A model generated the notes under the pieces. It worked only from the letters and a program-made list of their open reading frames with translations. It was not told the origin of the DNA and did no database searches. A stretch of 64,000 bases of DNA from Actinomyces israelii DSM 43320. GTDB taxonomy: Bacteria; Actinomycetota; Actinomycetes; Actinomycetales; Actinomycetaceae. Position 1 is the stretch's first letter; each line of letters begins with the position of its first letter. Below, one piece after another: positions 8,388 to 21,200 of the stretch. Both the position numbers and the translations under genes were made by a program. The stretch is taken from positions 59,522 to 123,521 of the forward strand of contig NZ_JONS01000010.1 of NCBI RefSeq assembly GCF_000711965.1, written 5' to 3'.

Positions 8388-10741
8388 CAGTCGTCCAGCA
8401 CCGTGCGCTCGCCGCGCCAGGCGGCCCTGGGCGGGGCGGAGATCTCCTCGTAGAGCGCGTCCTCGCCGAAGGTCTCCACCGTCCTGCCACGCCGCCAGCT
8501 CCTGGCCCCCAGGAAGGCGATGTACAGGTAGGGCACCGCGCCGCCGAGAATGAAGATGAGGTCGCCGGGCAAGCGCCCCCACTCGATGAGCGTGTTGACG
8601 GTATTGGTCACATAGGTCAGCTCGCGCGCCTCGTAGTAGCCGGTGCCCACGGAGTAGCGCAGCTGGAGGATGCCCAGGGGCAGCAGGGTCGCGAAGCACA
8701 TCCACGCCAGGCCGATGTTCAGGCTCCAGAAGGAGGTCTTGGCGAGCCTCTCGGGCCACGTGTCGGCCGGGACCAGGTAGCGCAGCGCGAACATGCCCAG
8801 GCCCAACGCCATGAAGCCGTAGACGCCCATCATGGAGGCGTGGGCGTGGTTGGCGGTCAGCGCGGTGCCGATCTCGTAGTAGGAGACGATCGGCAGATTG
8901 ACCAGGAAGCCGAAGACGCCCGCGCCCAGGAAGTTCCAGAAGCCCACGGCGACCAGGTGCATCACCGCCCACCGGTGCGGGAAGGGCTTGGCCTCCCTGC
9001 CGTGGCGGTTGGCGCCCAGCTGCATGAAGGCCCACGCCTCGACCGTCAGGAAGGTCAGCGGGATGACCTCGGCCGCGGAGAAGAAGGCGCCCAGCGCCAT
9101 GTGCTCCACCGGGGTGCCGGAGAAGTACAGGTGGTGCATGGTGCCGATGACGCCGCCGGCGGAGTACAGGATGACGTCCATGAAGATAATGCCGAGCGCG
9201 ATCCTCTCCCTGACCACGCCGAGCAGCACGAAGACGTAGGCCACCATGACGGTGGTGAACAGCTCGAGGAAGTCCTCGACCCACAGGTGCACCACCCAGA
9301 AGCGCCAGAACTCGGCGACCGTGACGTGGGTGTTGGCGCGCGCCAGCATGCCCACGGCGTAGAAGGCCGGGATGGCCAGGGCCGCGAACATGAACAGCCA
9401 CGGCATGTTGGCGACGTGCTCGTTGCGCAGGCGCCCGCGCATGGCCCGCCAGATGATGAAGGCCCATACGAACAGGGCGGCGGTCAGCAGGACCTGGAAG
9501 ACGAAGGGCAGGTCGAGGTACTCCCACCGCTGGGCGAACAGGGGCCCCTTGGCCCAGCTCAGGCCGTGCTGGCTGGCCGCCTCGGCCAGGCAGGACAGCA
9601 CGACGACGGCGGCCGCGGCGACCAGGAGGATCCACACCAGGACATGCTGTCCGCGGGGCTCGCGCCGCGCGATGAAGGGCGTGAGGAACAAGCCGGCTCC
9701 CAGCAGGCCCAGCGCGGTCCAGAACAGGGAGAGCTGGACGTGCCAGGTGCGCGCCAGCGAGTAGGGCAGGATCCTGCCCAGGTCGAATCCGAAGAAGGAC
9801 AGGACGTCGGCGCGGTAGTGCTCGGCCAGCGCCCCGACGAGCGTCTGGACGACGAACAGCGCCGCGATGGTGAGGACGAACCAGGCGATGACGCGCTGGG
9901 AGCGGGTCAGGCCGATCTCGCCGGGCTGGCGGAAGGACAGCCCGGGAGCCTCCTCTGAGCGCCAGCCGATCTTGCGGCTCCAGCGCCCGTAGATGGCGAA
10001 CATGCCGCCGGTACCGCCGATGAGGACGACGAGAGAAAGGACCGACCAGATCATGAGGTCGCCGGTGGGGGCGTTGCCCACCAGGGGCTCCGGGGGCCAG
10101 TTGTTCGTGTAGGAGTAGTCCAGGCCCGGGCGCTGGGCGGCTGAGCCCCAGGCGGTCCAGCCGAAGAAGGCGGTTACCTGCCTGACCTCGGTGGGATCGG
10201 TGATGAGATCGGGCTTCAGGCCGTGGTCGTGCGCCTCGGGCCCGAAGAGCCGGGTGTAGTGGGCGACCGCCTCGTTGTAGGCGGTCACCTGCTCGTCGGT
10301 CCAGGTGAGCACCCCGGTGGACGGGTCGTAGCGGTTGGTCCGGAGCATGTCCCTGGTGGCGGTCGCCGGGTCGGCGACGCCCTCTGCTGCCAGCTGATCC
10401 CCGACGCTGGTGGCCTCTAGGCGCAGGTACTCGGCGGTGAAGTCCTGGCCGAGGTAGCCGCCGTGACCGAGGATTGAGCCGTACTCCATGAGACCGCGGG
10501 CCTGGAAGAGCCTCTGCCCCGCGGTGATGTCCTCGGTGGTGAAGAGGGTCTCGCCGCTGGAGGTGACGACCCTGTCTGGCTGGGGCATGGAGTCGGTGTA
10601 GGTGCGGTAGGCCAGCAGGCCCATCACGGTGAACCCGAAGAGCATGACCAGGGCGACGCCCTGGATCCAACCCTTGCCAATGAGCCGCCCGCGTTTTACG
10701 ACAGCCGTTTCGGCGGAGCCGTCTGAGCCGGACGATGTCAT
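8387..10741 (-). CDS. norZ: Quinol-dependent nitric oxide reductase (qNOR)
   Basis: Reduces 2 NO to N2O at the membrane using quinol, detoxifying nitric oxide or serving anaerobic respiration. It is a single fused NorC-NorB-like chain of 784 residues. After the first helix come the periplasmic domain (QRLFQARGLMEYGSILGHGG, GQDFTAEYL) and the heme-copper-oxidase-like helices. Visible ligand motifs are TWHVQLSLFW, VHLWVEDFLELF (His and the Glu of the FeB site), MHHLYFSG, EHMALGAFFSAAEVIPL and NHAHASMMGVYG. The ATG at 10741 has GGAGG (10748-10752) six bases upstream. It heads an operon with the Cys-containing membrane protein and slipin. Confidence 0.95.
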   Translation of the reverse strand: MTSSGSDGSAETAVVKRGRLIGKGWIQGVALVMLFGFTVMGLLAYRTYTDSMPQPDRVVTSSGETLFTTEDITAGQRLFQARGLMEYGSILGHGGYLGQDFTAEYLRLEATSVGDQLAAEGVADPATATRDMLRTNRYDPSTGVLTWTDEQVTAYNEAVAHYTRLFGPEAHDHGLKPDLITDPTEVRQVTAFFGWTAWGSAAQRPGLDYSYTNNWPPEPLVGNAPTGDLMIWSVLSLVVLIGGTGGMFAIYGRWSRKIGWRSEEAPGLSFRQPGEIGLTRSQRVIAWFVLTIAALFVVQTLVGALAEHYRADVLSFFGFDLGRILPYSLARTWHVQLSLFWTALGLLGAGLFLTPFIARREPRGQHVLVWILLVAAAAVVVLSCLAEAASQHGLSWAKGPLFAQRWEYLDLPFVFQVLLTAALFVWAFIIWRAMRGRLRNEHVANMPWLFMFAALAIPAFYAVGMLARANTHVTVAEFWRFWVVHLWVEDFLELFTTVMVAYVFVLLGVVRERIALGIIFMDVILYSAGGVIGTMHHLYFSGTPVEHMALGAFFSAAEVIPLTFLTVEAWAFMQLGANRHGREAKPFPHRWAVMHLVAVGFWNFLGAGVFGFLVNLPIVSYYEIGTALTANHAHASMMGVYGFMALGLGMFALRYLVPADTWPERLAKTSFWSLNIGLAWMCFATLLPLGILQLRYSVGTGYYEARELTYVTNTVNTLIEWGRLPGDLIFILGGAVPYLYIAFLGARSWRRGRTVETFGEDALYEEISAPPRAAWRGERTVLDD

Positions 10742-10968
10742 AGGAAACCTCCAAAAGCAGAGTGGGGTGGAGGGGCCTCCCCTCCGAGTCGCCGCGAGAC
10801 AATCGCGAGTGCGGGGCAGCGACCGCACCGGAAGACCCATCGACGACCGGACGCGCACTCCCATCAGCACATATGTCGCTTAACCACTCGTGTTTCGCAT
10901 CGCGCGACAGCCACGGGACGAACGAGACCCGGCCCTTCTGACGACCAGAAGCAGCTTGGCCGTTAATC

Positions 10969-11023
10969 ACGACACGTCGTCACCATACTCCTAAAATCCC
11001 CTGTTGTCTTCGGTAAAATTGAA
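10969..11023 (-). promoter_or_regulatory. Candidate norZ promoter with flanking palindromes
   Basis: On the minus strand, AAGACA (11010-11005), a 17-bp spacer and TATGGT (10987-10982) give a fair sigma-70-type promoter with a leader of about 230 nt before norZ. The palindrome ACGACacGTCGT (10969-10980) covers the expected start site. A semi-palindrome TTC...GAA (11009-11023) touches the -35. A further inverted repeat, cttctg-N5-cagaag, lies in the leader at 10935-10951. These are plausible sites for an NO- or oxygen-responsive regulator; none matches a consensus closely enough to name one. Confidence 0.4.
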
Positions 11024-11053
11024 GTAGTCACAGTTCTGGGTGAGGAGGGCCCA

Positions 11054-11101
11054 CTGTCCCCTTTCGCCGGGATCGGTCGTATTCCGGCTTGAGATCGGTT
11101 C
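11054..11101 (+). repeat. Dispersed repeat with 22-bp period, copy 2
   Basis: ctgtccccttt...GATCGGTCGTATTCCGGCTT followed by GAGATCGGTT. It is almost the same as 6438-6484 and in the same direction, on the far side of the norZ promoter. Confidence 0.8.
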
Positions 11102-12007
11102 TGAGCACCAGGCGCCCCCTGAGCCCCTTCGGCCATAGCGACCCGGTCGCGGGCTGCCTCAGCGCACCGCGGCCGATCGCGGTCGAGCAGCACCCGGTGT
11201 CGGACGGCGAGCAGGGCGCTGCGCGTGGCGGGGCCGCGGTGGTGCCCAATGGTGATTGAGGGCGCGTTCGACGGCGCCCGGGGTAGCGGAGGGCGACGGC
11301 GCCCGGAGGCCGGTGGCCTTCCGCCGCGGGTTCCCTTGCTCCGGCAGTTGCTGACCCGGTTGCCGGGGCGGGGTAACGGGTGGTGGCGCGGACGTGATGG
11401 GCGCGCAGCCATGCCCTGTCGAGTCCGGGAGGAGCAGGGTCTTGTCGGCCAAGGGCCCGGCCGGGGCGCCCTCGCCGGGGGCGCCGACGGGCCGAGGAAG
11501 CCCGCTGGCCCAGGGCACCAGGGGACCGCTCTGCGGACGCTCGCCCCTGAGCGGGGGTGAGCGCGATGGGACATCACGCCGCGCCCGGCCTCCACAGCGG
11601 CGCGGGGTCCTGACGCCGCCGCCCGCCCCAGGGGGCCGTCTACCGTCACCACACTCGCCACGGCCCCCGCGGGCCCGCCCTACGCGCCCCAGGGGGCCGT
11701 CCCTCCGAGCGCCGGAGGGGGCGTCCTGCCGGCCGTACGCGTATCCGCATAAGTAAGGGCCTCCCTCCGGGCGCCGGGGGGCGGAGCGCGGGCCCGGCAG
11801 ATACTCTTCGAGTTCGTGAGGTCGTATCATCCTCCGCGCGGTCGCACCTCAGGGAGCGAGGGTACGACCGCGAGAACAGGACAGAACCGGCCTCCTCTCG
11901 GAATCAATCATCTGGGCACGGCGCTCCGCCTGGGCTTCGGTGCCGGGCATGGGCGGTGCCCAGGAGGACTCCGGCCACCAGGACGTCGACGCCCGCATCT
12001 GAAAGCG
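11102..12007. other. About 900 bp without a recognisable gene
   Basis: GC-rich sequence between the norZ upstream region and the infB terminator. Several open frames exist on both strands, but their translations are Arg/Pro/Gly-rich and match no family I know. Short internal repeats are present: gccccagggggccgtc occurs at about 11624 and 11687, and two similar ccctccgRgcgccgg blocks at about 11700 and 11762. It may be decayed DNA at the boundary of the inserted nor segment. Confidence 0.5.
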
Positions 12008-12042
12008 CGCGGGGTCGCCCGCCGTAGGCGGGCGACCCCGCG
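12008..12042 (-). terminator. Strong hairpin terminator downstream of infB
   Basis: Perfect 16-bp stem (cgcggggtcgcccgcc and its complement) with a gta loop, 43 bp past the infB stop. A short pyrimidine stretch (CGCTTTC) follows on the minus strand. It ends the rimP-nusA-ylxR-infB transcript and so isolates infB from rbfA. Confidence 0.75.
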
Positions 12043-12085
12043 GTGCCCCGCTCGAGCAGGGCACCGCTCTCACCGTGGCCGCTGG

Positions 12086-14995
<2,910 letters not shown>

Positions 14996-15086
14996 TTTTC
15001 TCCTGTCCGGTTGCCCACCCCGGATCAGGGTGGGCGCTTCTAGAGGCAGCTCATCGCTGGGTACTCATCGGGTGCCCATCGGCTTC

Positions 15087-15476
15087 CTACCCGCCTTTGC
15101 TATCGGTCCGGCCGGTTCCGCGAGGAACCGGTGCGTCGTGCACGGCCCGGTCCGCCTCGTGGGAGGCGATCCAGTCGCGCACGGGGGCCACATCGGGTGA
15201 CCCACTGGTCCGCAGAGCGCGCCCGAAGGCGCGCTTGCGCTCTGCGAGAACGAGGCACGCGGAGTCGGGGTGGATCCACGCGCCGCGTCCGGGCATGACC
15301 GCCCGGGCGTCGACCAGCAGCCGACCGCCAGCGCCCCCGACCAGGCGCAGGAGCTGCGCCCGGGGGGCCTTCCCCCTGCAGCCGATACAACTGCGCTCGG
15401 GCACGTGTATCGTACTTGGCACCGGCTCGCCGTGTCCTTCCGCGTCTTCTGCTCGGGTGCCGCCGTCGGAGCGCAC
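15087..15476 (-). CDS. ylxR: YlxR/RnpM-family RNA-binding protein (DUF448)
   Basis: Small nucleic-acid-binding protein encoded between nusA and infB in most Gram-positive bacteria; the Bacillus homologue binds RNase P RNA. The motif PERSCIGCRG carries the conserved Cys pair, and LLRLV and PGRGAWIHPD match the rest of the fold. The tail is basic and low complexity. A GTG at 15422, just before PSTIHVPERSCIGC, would remove a 18-residue unconserved extension and may be the true start. 72 bp from nusA and 91 bp from infB, same strand. Confidence 0.9.
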   Translation of the reverse strand: MRSDGGTRAEDAEGHGEPVPSTIHVPERSCIGCRGKAPRAQLLRLVGGAGGRLLVDARAVMPGRGAWIHPDSACLVLAERKRAFGRALRTSGSPDVAPVRDWIASHEADRAVHDAPVPRGTGRTDSKGG

Positions 15477-15548
15477 CGGCTCGCAGGGAGACGGGCGGCC
15501 CGCGGACAGACCCGCCCAGAGTGTACCGTCGTCGGCCGCCCCGCGGCC

Positions 15549-16595
15549 TCAGTCCTGGGCGTCCGGCGCTGAGGGACCAGTCACGTCGTCCGCGCGCGAG
15601 CCGTGACCGGGAGTGACCTCGCCCGACTCGGCGTCGGCGTGGATGTCGATCTTCCACCCGGTCAGGCGGGCCGCCAGGCGGGCGTTCTGCCCCTCCTTGC
15701 CGATGGCCAGGGAGAGCTGGAAGTCGGGGACGACGGCGCGCGCCGTGCGCTCCTCGGCGTCGAGCACCGTCACCGAGGCCACCCGCGCCGGGGACAGGGC
15801 GTTGGCGACGAAGCGCGCCGGGTCCTCGGAGTAGTCCACGATGTCGATCTTCTCCCCGCCCAGCTCGGCCATGACGGCGCGCACCCGCTGGCCCATCGGC
15901 CCGATGCAGGCGCCCTTGGCGCCCACGCCGCGCGCCCGCGAGCGCACCGCCATCTTGGAGCGGTGCCCCGCCTCCCGGGCGACCGAGACGATCTCGACGT
16001 CGCCGGAGGCGAGCTCGGGGACCTCGCGCTCGAAGAGCTTGCGCACCAGGCCGGGGTGGGTGCGCGAGAGAATGATCTGGGCGCCCTTGGAGCCGCGGGA
16101 GACCTCGGTGACGTAGGCGCGGATGCGGTCGCCGTGCCGGTACCTCTCCCCGGGCACCTGCTCGTGGGGAGGCATGATCCCCTCGTGCTCCTCGTCCAGC
16201 CGCACGTAGACGACACGGGGATCGCGCCCCTGCTCGACCACCCCGGAGATGAGCTCGCCGGACTTGTCCTTGAAGGTGCCCAGCACCTCGAAGTCGCGCC
16301 GGTCCTGGATGCGCTGGACGATGACGGAGCGGGCCGTGGCCTGGGCGATGCGCCCGAAGTCGTCGGGGGTGTCGTCGAAGTACTCGCCGGTGGGCTGGTC
16401 CTCCTCGTCGACCTCGGGAGCCAGGACGGTCATGTGGCCGGTGCGCCTGTCGATCTCGACATGGGCGCCGCGGATCGCGCCGGGGACCTTGGCGTAGGCG
16501 CCCAGGATGGCGTCCTCGATGGCGGGCAGAAGGGAGTCCAGGTCGATGCCGAGCTCGTCGGCGGCGCCTCGCAGCTCCGGCATGTTGATGTCCAT
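15549..16595 (-). CDS. nusA: Transcription termination/antitermination factor NusA
   Basis: Binds RNA polymerase and nascent RNA to modulate pausing, termination and rRNA antitermination. 348 residues, the short form usual in actinobacteria without the acidic C-terminal repeats. The N-terminal domain (about 1-130) is followed by S1 (GVVEQGRDPRVVYVRL; GDRIRAYVTEVSRG) and two KH domains. Visible KH sequences are SRTHPGLVRKLFEREVPE, GACIGPMGQRVRAV and LAIGKEGQNARLAARLTGW. ATG at 16595 with GAGGAA just upstream. Second gene of the rimP-nusA-ylxR-infB operon. Confidence 0.97.
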   Translation of the reverse strand: MDINMPELRGAADELGIDLDSLLPAIEDAILGAYAKVPGAIRGAHVEIDRRTGHMTVLAPEVDEEDQPTGEYFDDTPDDFGRIAQATARSVIVQRIQDRRDFEVLGTFKDKSGELISGVVEQGRDPRVVYVRLDEEHEGIMPPHEQVPGERYRHGDRIRAYVTEVSRGSKGAQIILSRTHPGLVRKLFEREVPELASGDVEIVSVAREAGHRSKMAVRSRARGVGAKGACIGPMGQRVRAVMAELGGEKIDIVDYSEDPARFVANALSPARVASVTVLDAEERTARAVVPDFQLSLAIGKEGQNARLAARLTGWKIDIHADAESGEVTPGHGSRADDVTGPSAPDAQD

Positions 16596-16676
16596 GGTTC
16601 CTCGGGTCCTCTCTCGTGCGGTGTGTCGGGCGGAGCGCCCGTGGCCGCGGTCGGGACCGGGCCGATGGTTCGTGGG

Positions 16677-17141
16677 TCAGAAGATGACGACCATACGCGC
16701 CTGCCGAACGTCGTCGAGCGCCAGGACGCGCTCGCGCCCGTCGGCCTGAAGGGTGACGGAGTCCTCATCAGCCGCGGTGACGGTTCCGGTGAGGACGGCG
16801 TCCACGCCGTCGTCCTTAACCATCAGCTCGACGTCGCGCCCCACCGCGCGGCGGAAGTGGCGTGGGGTGCTCAGCTCGCGTTCTGCACCGGGAGTCGAGA
16901 CCTCCAGGGTGTACTGGCCCCTGACCGGGTCCGCCTCATCGACGGCGGCCGACACGGCCCGGGAGACCGTGGTCAGCGCGTCGAGGTCCAGGTCCCCGGG
17001 GCCGTCGGGAAGATCGACCAGGACTCGTACGGTGGAGTACCTGCCGGCCCGGGTCGTCTCGACGCCCTCCAGGAACGCCCCGGCGTCCTCGACGACGGGG
17101 GTGAGCAGCTCGGTGAGGCTGCGTGCGAGCGCGTCGGCCAT
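16677..17141 (-). CDS. rimP: Ribosome maturation factor RimP
   Basis: Needed for 30S subunit assembly. The 154-residue protein has the N-terminal alpha/beta domain (SRAVSAAVDEADPVRGQYTL, EVSTPGAERELSTPRHFRRA) and the C-terminal SH3-like barrel ending near LALDDVRQARMVV. The start is supported by GGGAGGA a few bases upstream of the ATG at 17141. First gene of the operon with nusA, ylxR and infB; the promoter must lie between it and the divergent lipoprotein gene at 17258. Confidence 0.95.
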   Translation of the reverse strand: MADALARSLTELLTPVVEDAGAFLEGVETTRAGRYSTVRVLVDLPDGPGDLDLDALTTVSRAVSAAVDEADPVRGQYTLEVSTPGAERELSTPRHFRRAVGRDVELMVKDDGVDAVLTGTVTAADEDSVTLQADGRERVLALDDVRQARMVVIF

Positions 17142-17257
17142 GGGCGGATCCTCCCGGTCGTGCTTCTCCCACGAGGCCGATCGGGCCTCTGCGGGACTCT
17201 CGGTGAACTATGGTTAATGAGCCTCATGCTACCTGTCCATGGAAGGATCACTGCGTG

Positions 17258-18244
17258 ATGCGATCGACCTTGCCCTTCCCAGGCCCCGGGCCGGCCCGCA
17301 TGGATGCCGGCCGGCCCCTGTCCCGGCGGTGGGTGCTGCGCGGCGGAGCGGGCGCCGCGGCGGCGGCACTGGCGCTGGTCGCCGGCTGCGAGATCCGCCT
17401 GGGCTCCGGCGCGCCCGACTCGCTGCCCACGCCGTCGCCGGCCGAGGCGACTCGCGACGCGCTGGCGCGACGGGCCTCCTTGATCGCCTCGACTGCCGAC
17501 GTGGTCGCCGGCTCCGGCGCGTCCGGCGCCGACACCGCCCAGCGTCTGGCCGACGCAGCGCGCACCCAACTCGACGCCCTCGGCGGCGTGTGGCAGCCGT
17601 GGGCGAGCGCCGCCCCCTCCGGCTACCCGACGGCCTCGCCGGTTCCCACGGCGCCGTCCACCGCCACCGCGGGAGAGCTGGTGACCATGCTGACCGAGGG
17701 CGCCACCCAGGCGTCGACAGCCGCCTCCCAGGCCTCCGAGACCGCCGCCGCGCACCTGTACGCCTCTTTGGCCGTCGCGTGGCTGCTGGGGGCGATCTCG
17801 CTCGACTCCGGGGCGGTCGAGACCCCCGGGCGCTCCGCCTCGGCGAGCGCGCCCGTGCCGGGACCGGTGCTGCAGGCCTACGACGGCGCGCGCTACGCGC
17901 TCCAGGAGGTGGCGGCGCGCTCGGCCGACGACCAGCGCACCCACGCGACCGCGGACGCGGCCTACGCCGGCGGCGTCGTCTCGGCCTCGCTGATGCTGGG
18001 GGGGCAGGACACGCGCCTGTCCGCCTACGCGCCCCCGACGCAGGCGGCCGACGACGCCTCGCTCGACGTGACCTGGGCGCGCCAGGCCTGGAGGACCGTC
18101 ATGGAGGCGGAGGTCGCCGGCGTGGAGGCCGAGGGCGGCGAGGCGACCGCCGGGGCCATCAACGCGGCTGCCAACGCGGCCCGCCGGGCGCAGGCGTGGG
18201 GCACGACGGTCGAAGAGTCCCTGCCCGGCTACGCCTCGTCCTGA
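17258..18244 (+). CDS. DUF4439 ferritin-like lipoprotein, probably Tat-exported
   Basis: A 328-residue putative lipoprotein. The N terminus carries SRRWVLRGGAG, resembling a twin-arginine signal, then a hydrophobic stretch and the lipobox LVAGC. The Ala-rich helical C-terminal region (about 190-320) resembles the DUF4439 ferritin-like bundle found beside rimP in many actinobacteria. Metal ligands cannot be assigned with confidence. The ATG at 17258 has GAAGGA about ten bases upstream. The adjacent GTG at 17255 or the ATG at 17300 are alternatives, and all keep the signal peptide. Divergent from rimP; the last 16 nt overlap the convergent helicase gene. Confidence 0.75.
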   Translation: MRSTLPFPGPGPARMDAGRPLSRRWVLRGGAGAAAAALALVAGCEIRLGSGAPDSLPTPSPAEATRDALARRASLIASTADVVAGSGASGADTAQRLADAARTQLDALGGVWQPWASAAPSGYPTASPVPTAPSTATAGELVTMLTEGATQASTAASQASETAAAHLYASLAVAWLLGAISLDSGAVETPGRSASASAPVPGPVLQAYDGARYALQEVAARSADDQRTHATADAAYAGGVVSASLMLGGQDTRLSAYAPPTQAADDASLDVTWARQAWRTVMEAEVAGVEAEGGEATAGAINAAANAARRAQAWGTTVEESLPGYASS

Positions 18245-21200
18245 CCGGCCCGGCCGCCCCGGCCGGGCGGGCCCGCCGGACCTGCTGGGCCGGGCGGTTC
18301 GGCCGGGTCGCCGGGGGTCTCGATCCAGCGGCGGGCGCGTCGCACGGTGACGCGTCGGTGCGCGCCTGCGCCGCGGCCGGCCAGGAGCGCCTCGGCATCG
18401 CCGCCGTCGCGCACCAGGCGCACCCGGCAGGGGCTGACGTGACGTCTCCAGGCCTCCGCGAAGAACCTCATGGCGGCCCGCGAGGCCGCCAGCGCCGTGG
18501 GCACGGGAAGGTGCAGGCTGCGCCCCGCGCCCCAGGCGCCACGGGCGGCCAGGCGCCCGAGCGCCCGCCGCACGGGCCCCAGGCGGTCGGGCCGTCCGGA
18601 CCGGGCGAGCGTCAGGGGCGCGGCCTCCAGCACGAATCGGGGCCGGCGCCGCGGCGGGGCCAGCAGCTCGGCCAGGGCGTCGGCGAAGCGGGCGCTCGCC
18701 GCGCCGTCGACGCCGTCCAGGCCGAGGACCACGTCGTCCGCGGTGCTCGCAGCGGGGCCGCTGCCGGCGCCCATCCGCTCGTTCCCGGTCAGGACGAGCA
18801 AGCCGCCCGCCCCCGCGGGCGCCCCGTCGCGCGCGCCCAGAGCGGTCAGGACCGCCCTCGCGGCGCCGGTCCAGAAGACCGTGGGGGTGCCGCGGCGCAG
18901 CAGGCCGGCGCGGGCACGGATGTGGACGACCTCCAGGGCGCGCCCCGTCCTGCTCGGCGTCCCGGGTGTCGGACTGCTCGGCGCGCCGAGTGCCCAGCGG
19001 CGCCGCTCCGCCTGCCGGTCGCCGAGCCCGGCCAGGGTCGCGGTGTTGAGGGCGGCGACCTCGTCGGGCGCGGCGCCAGCGGCGAGGCGGTCCAGGGCGC
19101 GGCGCTGGGACGGGGTCAGGACGCCGGCCAGGCCGGTCTCGATCACCGGCGCCGCCCGCTCGGGCTCCCCGGCCGCCTGCTGGGGCTCGGGCAGGGCGAC
19201 CGCCCAGATGCGGTCGGCCTTGCGGCGCAGGCGGTCGAGGTCGGTGGTGGAGCGCAGCCGGGAGCCGGCCGGCATCAGGCAGGCGACGGACCAGTTGTGG
19301 GCGACCTTGCCGGGCCAGGCCGTATCCAGGCGGATGGTGCGTCCGCGCAGCTGCTGGACGGCCGCGGCGGTGGTGACGGTGGTCAGGTCCACCAGGGTGT
19401 TGACGGCGGGGCAGTCCCACCCCTCCCCCAGCAGGCCGCGGGTACCGACGACGAGGCGCACGGCGCCGGAGGCGACGAGCCCGCCCACCGCGAGCACGAG
19501 GTCGGCGCTGCGCGCTGCGCTGCCGTCCACGGTCAGGGACCAGCCGTCGTCGTGGTCGGGCAGCTCCAGGCCGGTGCGGGCGCGCAGGCGTTCCAGGAGC
19601 TCCTCGTCGCCGTGGGCCAGGCGCAGGTGGGAGGCGGTGAGCAGGACGGGGTGCAGGCCGCGCAGAGCCGTATCGGTCAGGATCGCGCTGAAGCAGCGCA
19701 CGGCTCCGCCCGCCGCGCCGGGGCCGTCTGCACCATCGGAACCGCCGGCGCCCACCAGGACGTCGAGGGCCCGGTGGGGGGCGGAGTGCTCGGCGGCGTC
19801 GGTGACGACCACGGCGCGCAGCCGCTCCCCCAGCGCGTCCAGCTCGTGGCGCAGGATGTCGATGACGGCGGCGTCCTTGGCCCGGGAGGCGGCGGTGATG
19901 ACGTCGAGGGGCGAACGGCCGGTGCGGATCCCGGAGTCGGTCAGGTGCAGCCCGAAGCCGCGCAGGGTCTGGCGCATGTCGTCCCACTCGTCGCGGCGGG
20001 CGGGATCGGGCAGGAGGCGGTCCAGGGCGTAGCGGGCCAGCAGCCTCAGCTCCTCGGCGGTATCGAGGGTGTCGAGCTCGGGCAGGAGCGGGGCGAGGAG
20101 CACGCTGAGGGGGGTGGGGGTGTAGTCGCGCGTGCGGCGCAGGAGGGCCCCGGCCGACGCGGCGAGCGCCGGGTCGGCCTCGAAGCCCGCGGCCAGGGCG
20201 CGCATCAAGAGCGGGTCGTCGGGGGCGAGCGGCCTCCCGGGGCGTCCGGCGCCTTCGGCCGGGTCATCGGGCGCGAGCGCGTCAGCCCCCAGGCCCGGGG
20301 CGACGACTCCGAGGAGGTAGTCGATACCATCGGGCGCGAGGAGGTACTGGGCGGTACGGTGGCGCAGTTCGGCCCCGGCGGTGGTCAGGAAGGAGGTCTC
20401 CTCGGGCGTGGGCAGGGTGAACCAGGCCAGGGGCCGGTAGGGGGCCAGGTGCCCGGATCGTACGACGGCGGGCACGGGCACCTCGGCATCGACCTCGCCC
20501 AGCAGGGCGTGGTAGCGCCGCCAGGAGCGGTCCTCGCTGCTGGGCTCGGTGGCCGTCAGGCCGATGAGGGTGGGCGCGGCGCCCGCGGCTGCGAGACGGC
20601 GACGCAGGTAGTGGACGACGACGGCCCAGTGGGCGCGCAGGTGGTGGCACTCGTCCAGGACGATCGTGGCCACGCCTGCGGCGATGAGCGCGTCCAGGCG
20701 CTCGCGCGCCCCGGAGGCCAGCAGCGCGGCGACGGCGTCGTCGTCGAGCTCGTCAACGCGGGCGCGGACGGCGGCGGCGCGCGAGCGCAGGCCGCGCGCG
20801 TAGGCGGCGGGGTTGTCCGCGGCGAGGGCGTCGAGCCAGGCGCCGGCCAGGGCCGGAGTGCGCCCGTCGCGCATGAGGTCGTCCAGCCACCGCTCCCGGG
20901 CGGCCGCCTCCCAGGGGCCGGCGGCGTCGACCACCGACAGGGCCTGGTAGGTCAGGACGGTCAGGTCCGCGGGCTCCTCCCCCGCCTCGGGGGCGCGGTC
21001 GGCGACGGCGGGCGCGCCGCCGTCGGGGGTGCGCAGGAACCGGGCGGCCTGCTCGGCCCACTGGGCGCGGATGACGGTGGTGGGCGCCAGGACCAGGGCG
21101 CGGCGCCCGTTGCGGACTGCCAGGACCAGGCCGAGCACGGTCTTGCCGGCGCCGGGCGGGGCGACCAGGTGGAGGGCGGCGCCGTCGTCGGGGGTCACGC

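Noticed and set aside
8388..10970. Long extension of the nor-operon membrane protein through norZ
   Set aside because: The added N-terminal 860 codons are an out-of-frame reading of norZ. The ATG at 8387 with TGATG coupling is the proper start.
6438..11101. Composite transposon carrying norZ
   Set aside because: The flanking repeats are only about 48 bp and no transposase is present, so only a dispersed repeat is reported.
11159..11830. Possible transposase or ORF in the gap before infB
   Set aside because: The translation is Arg/Pro-rich without transposase motifs, inverted repeats or target duplications.
15603..17258. 551-codon plus-strand frame across nusA and rimP
   Set aside because: Antisense shadow of two clear genes; low-complexity Gly/Val/Asp composition and no ribosome site.
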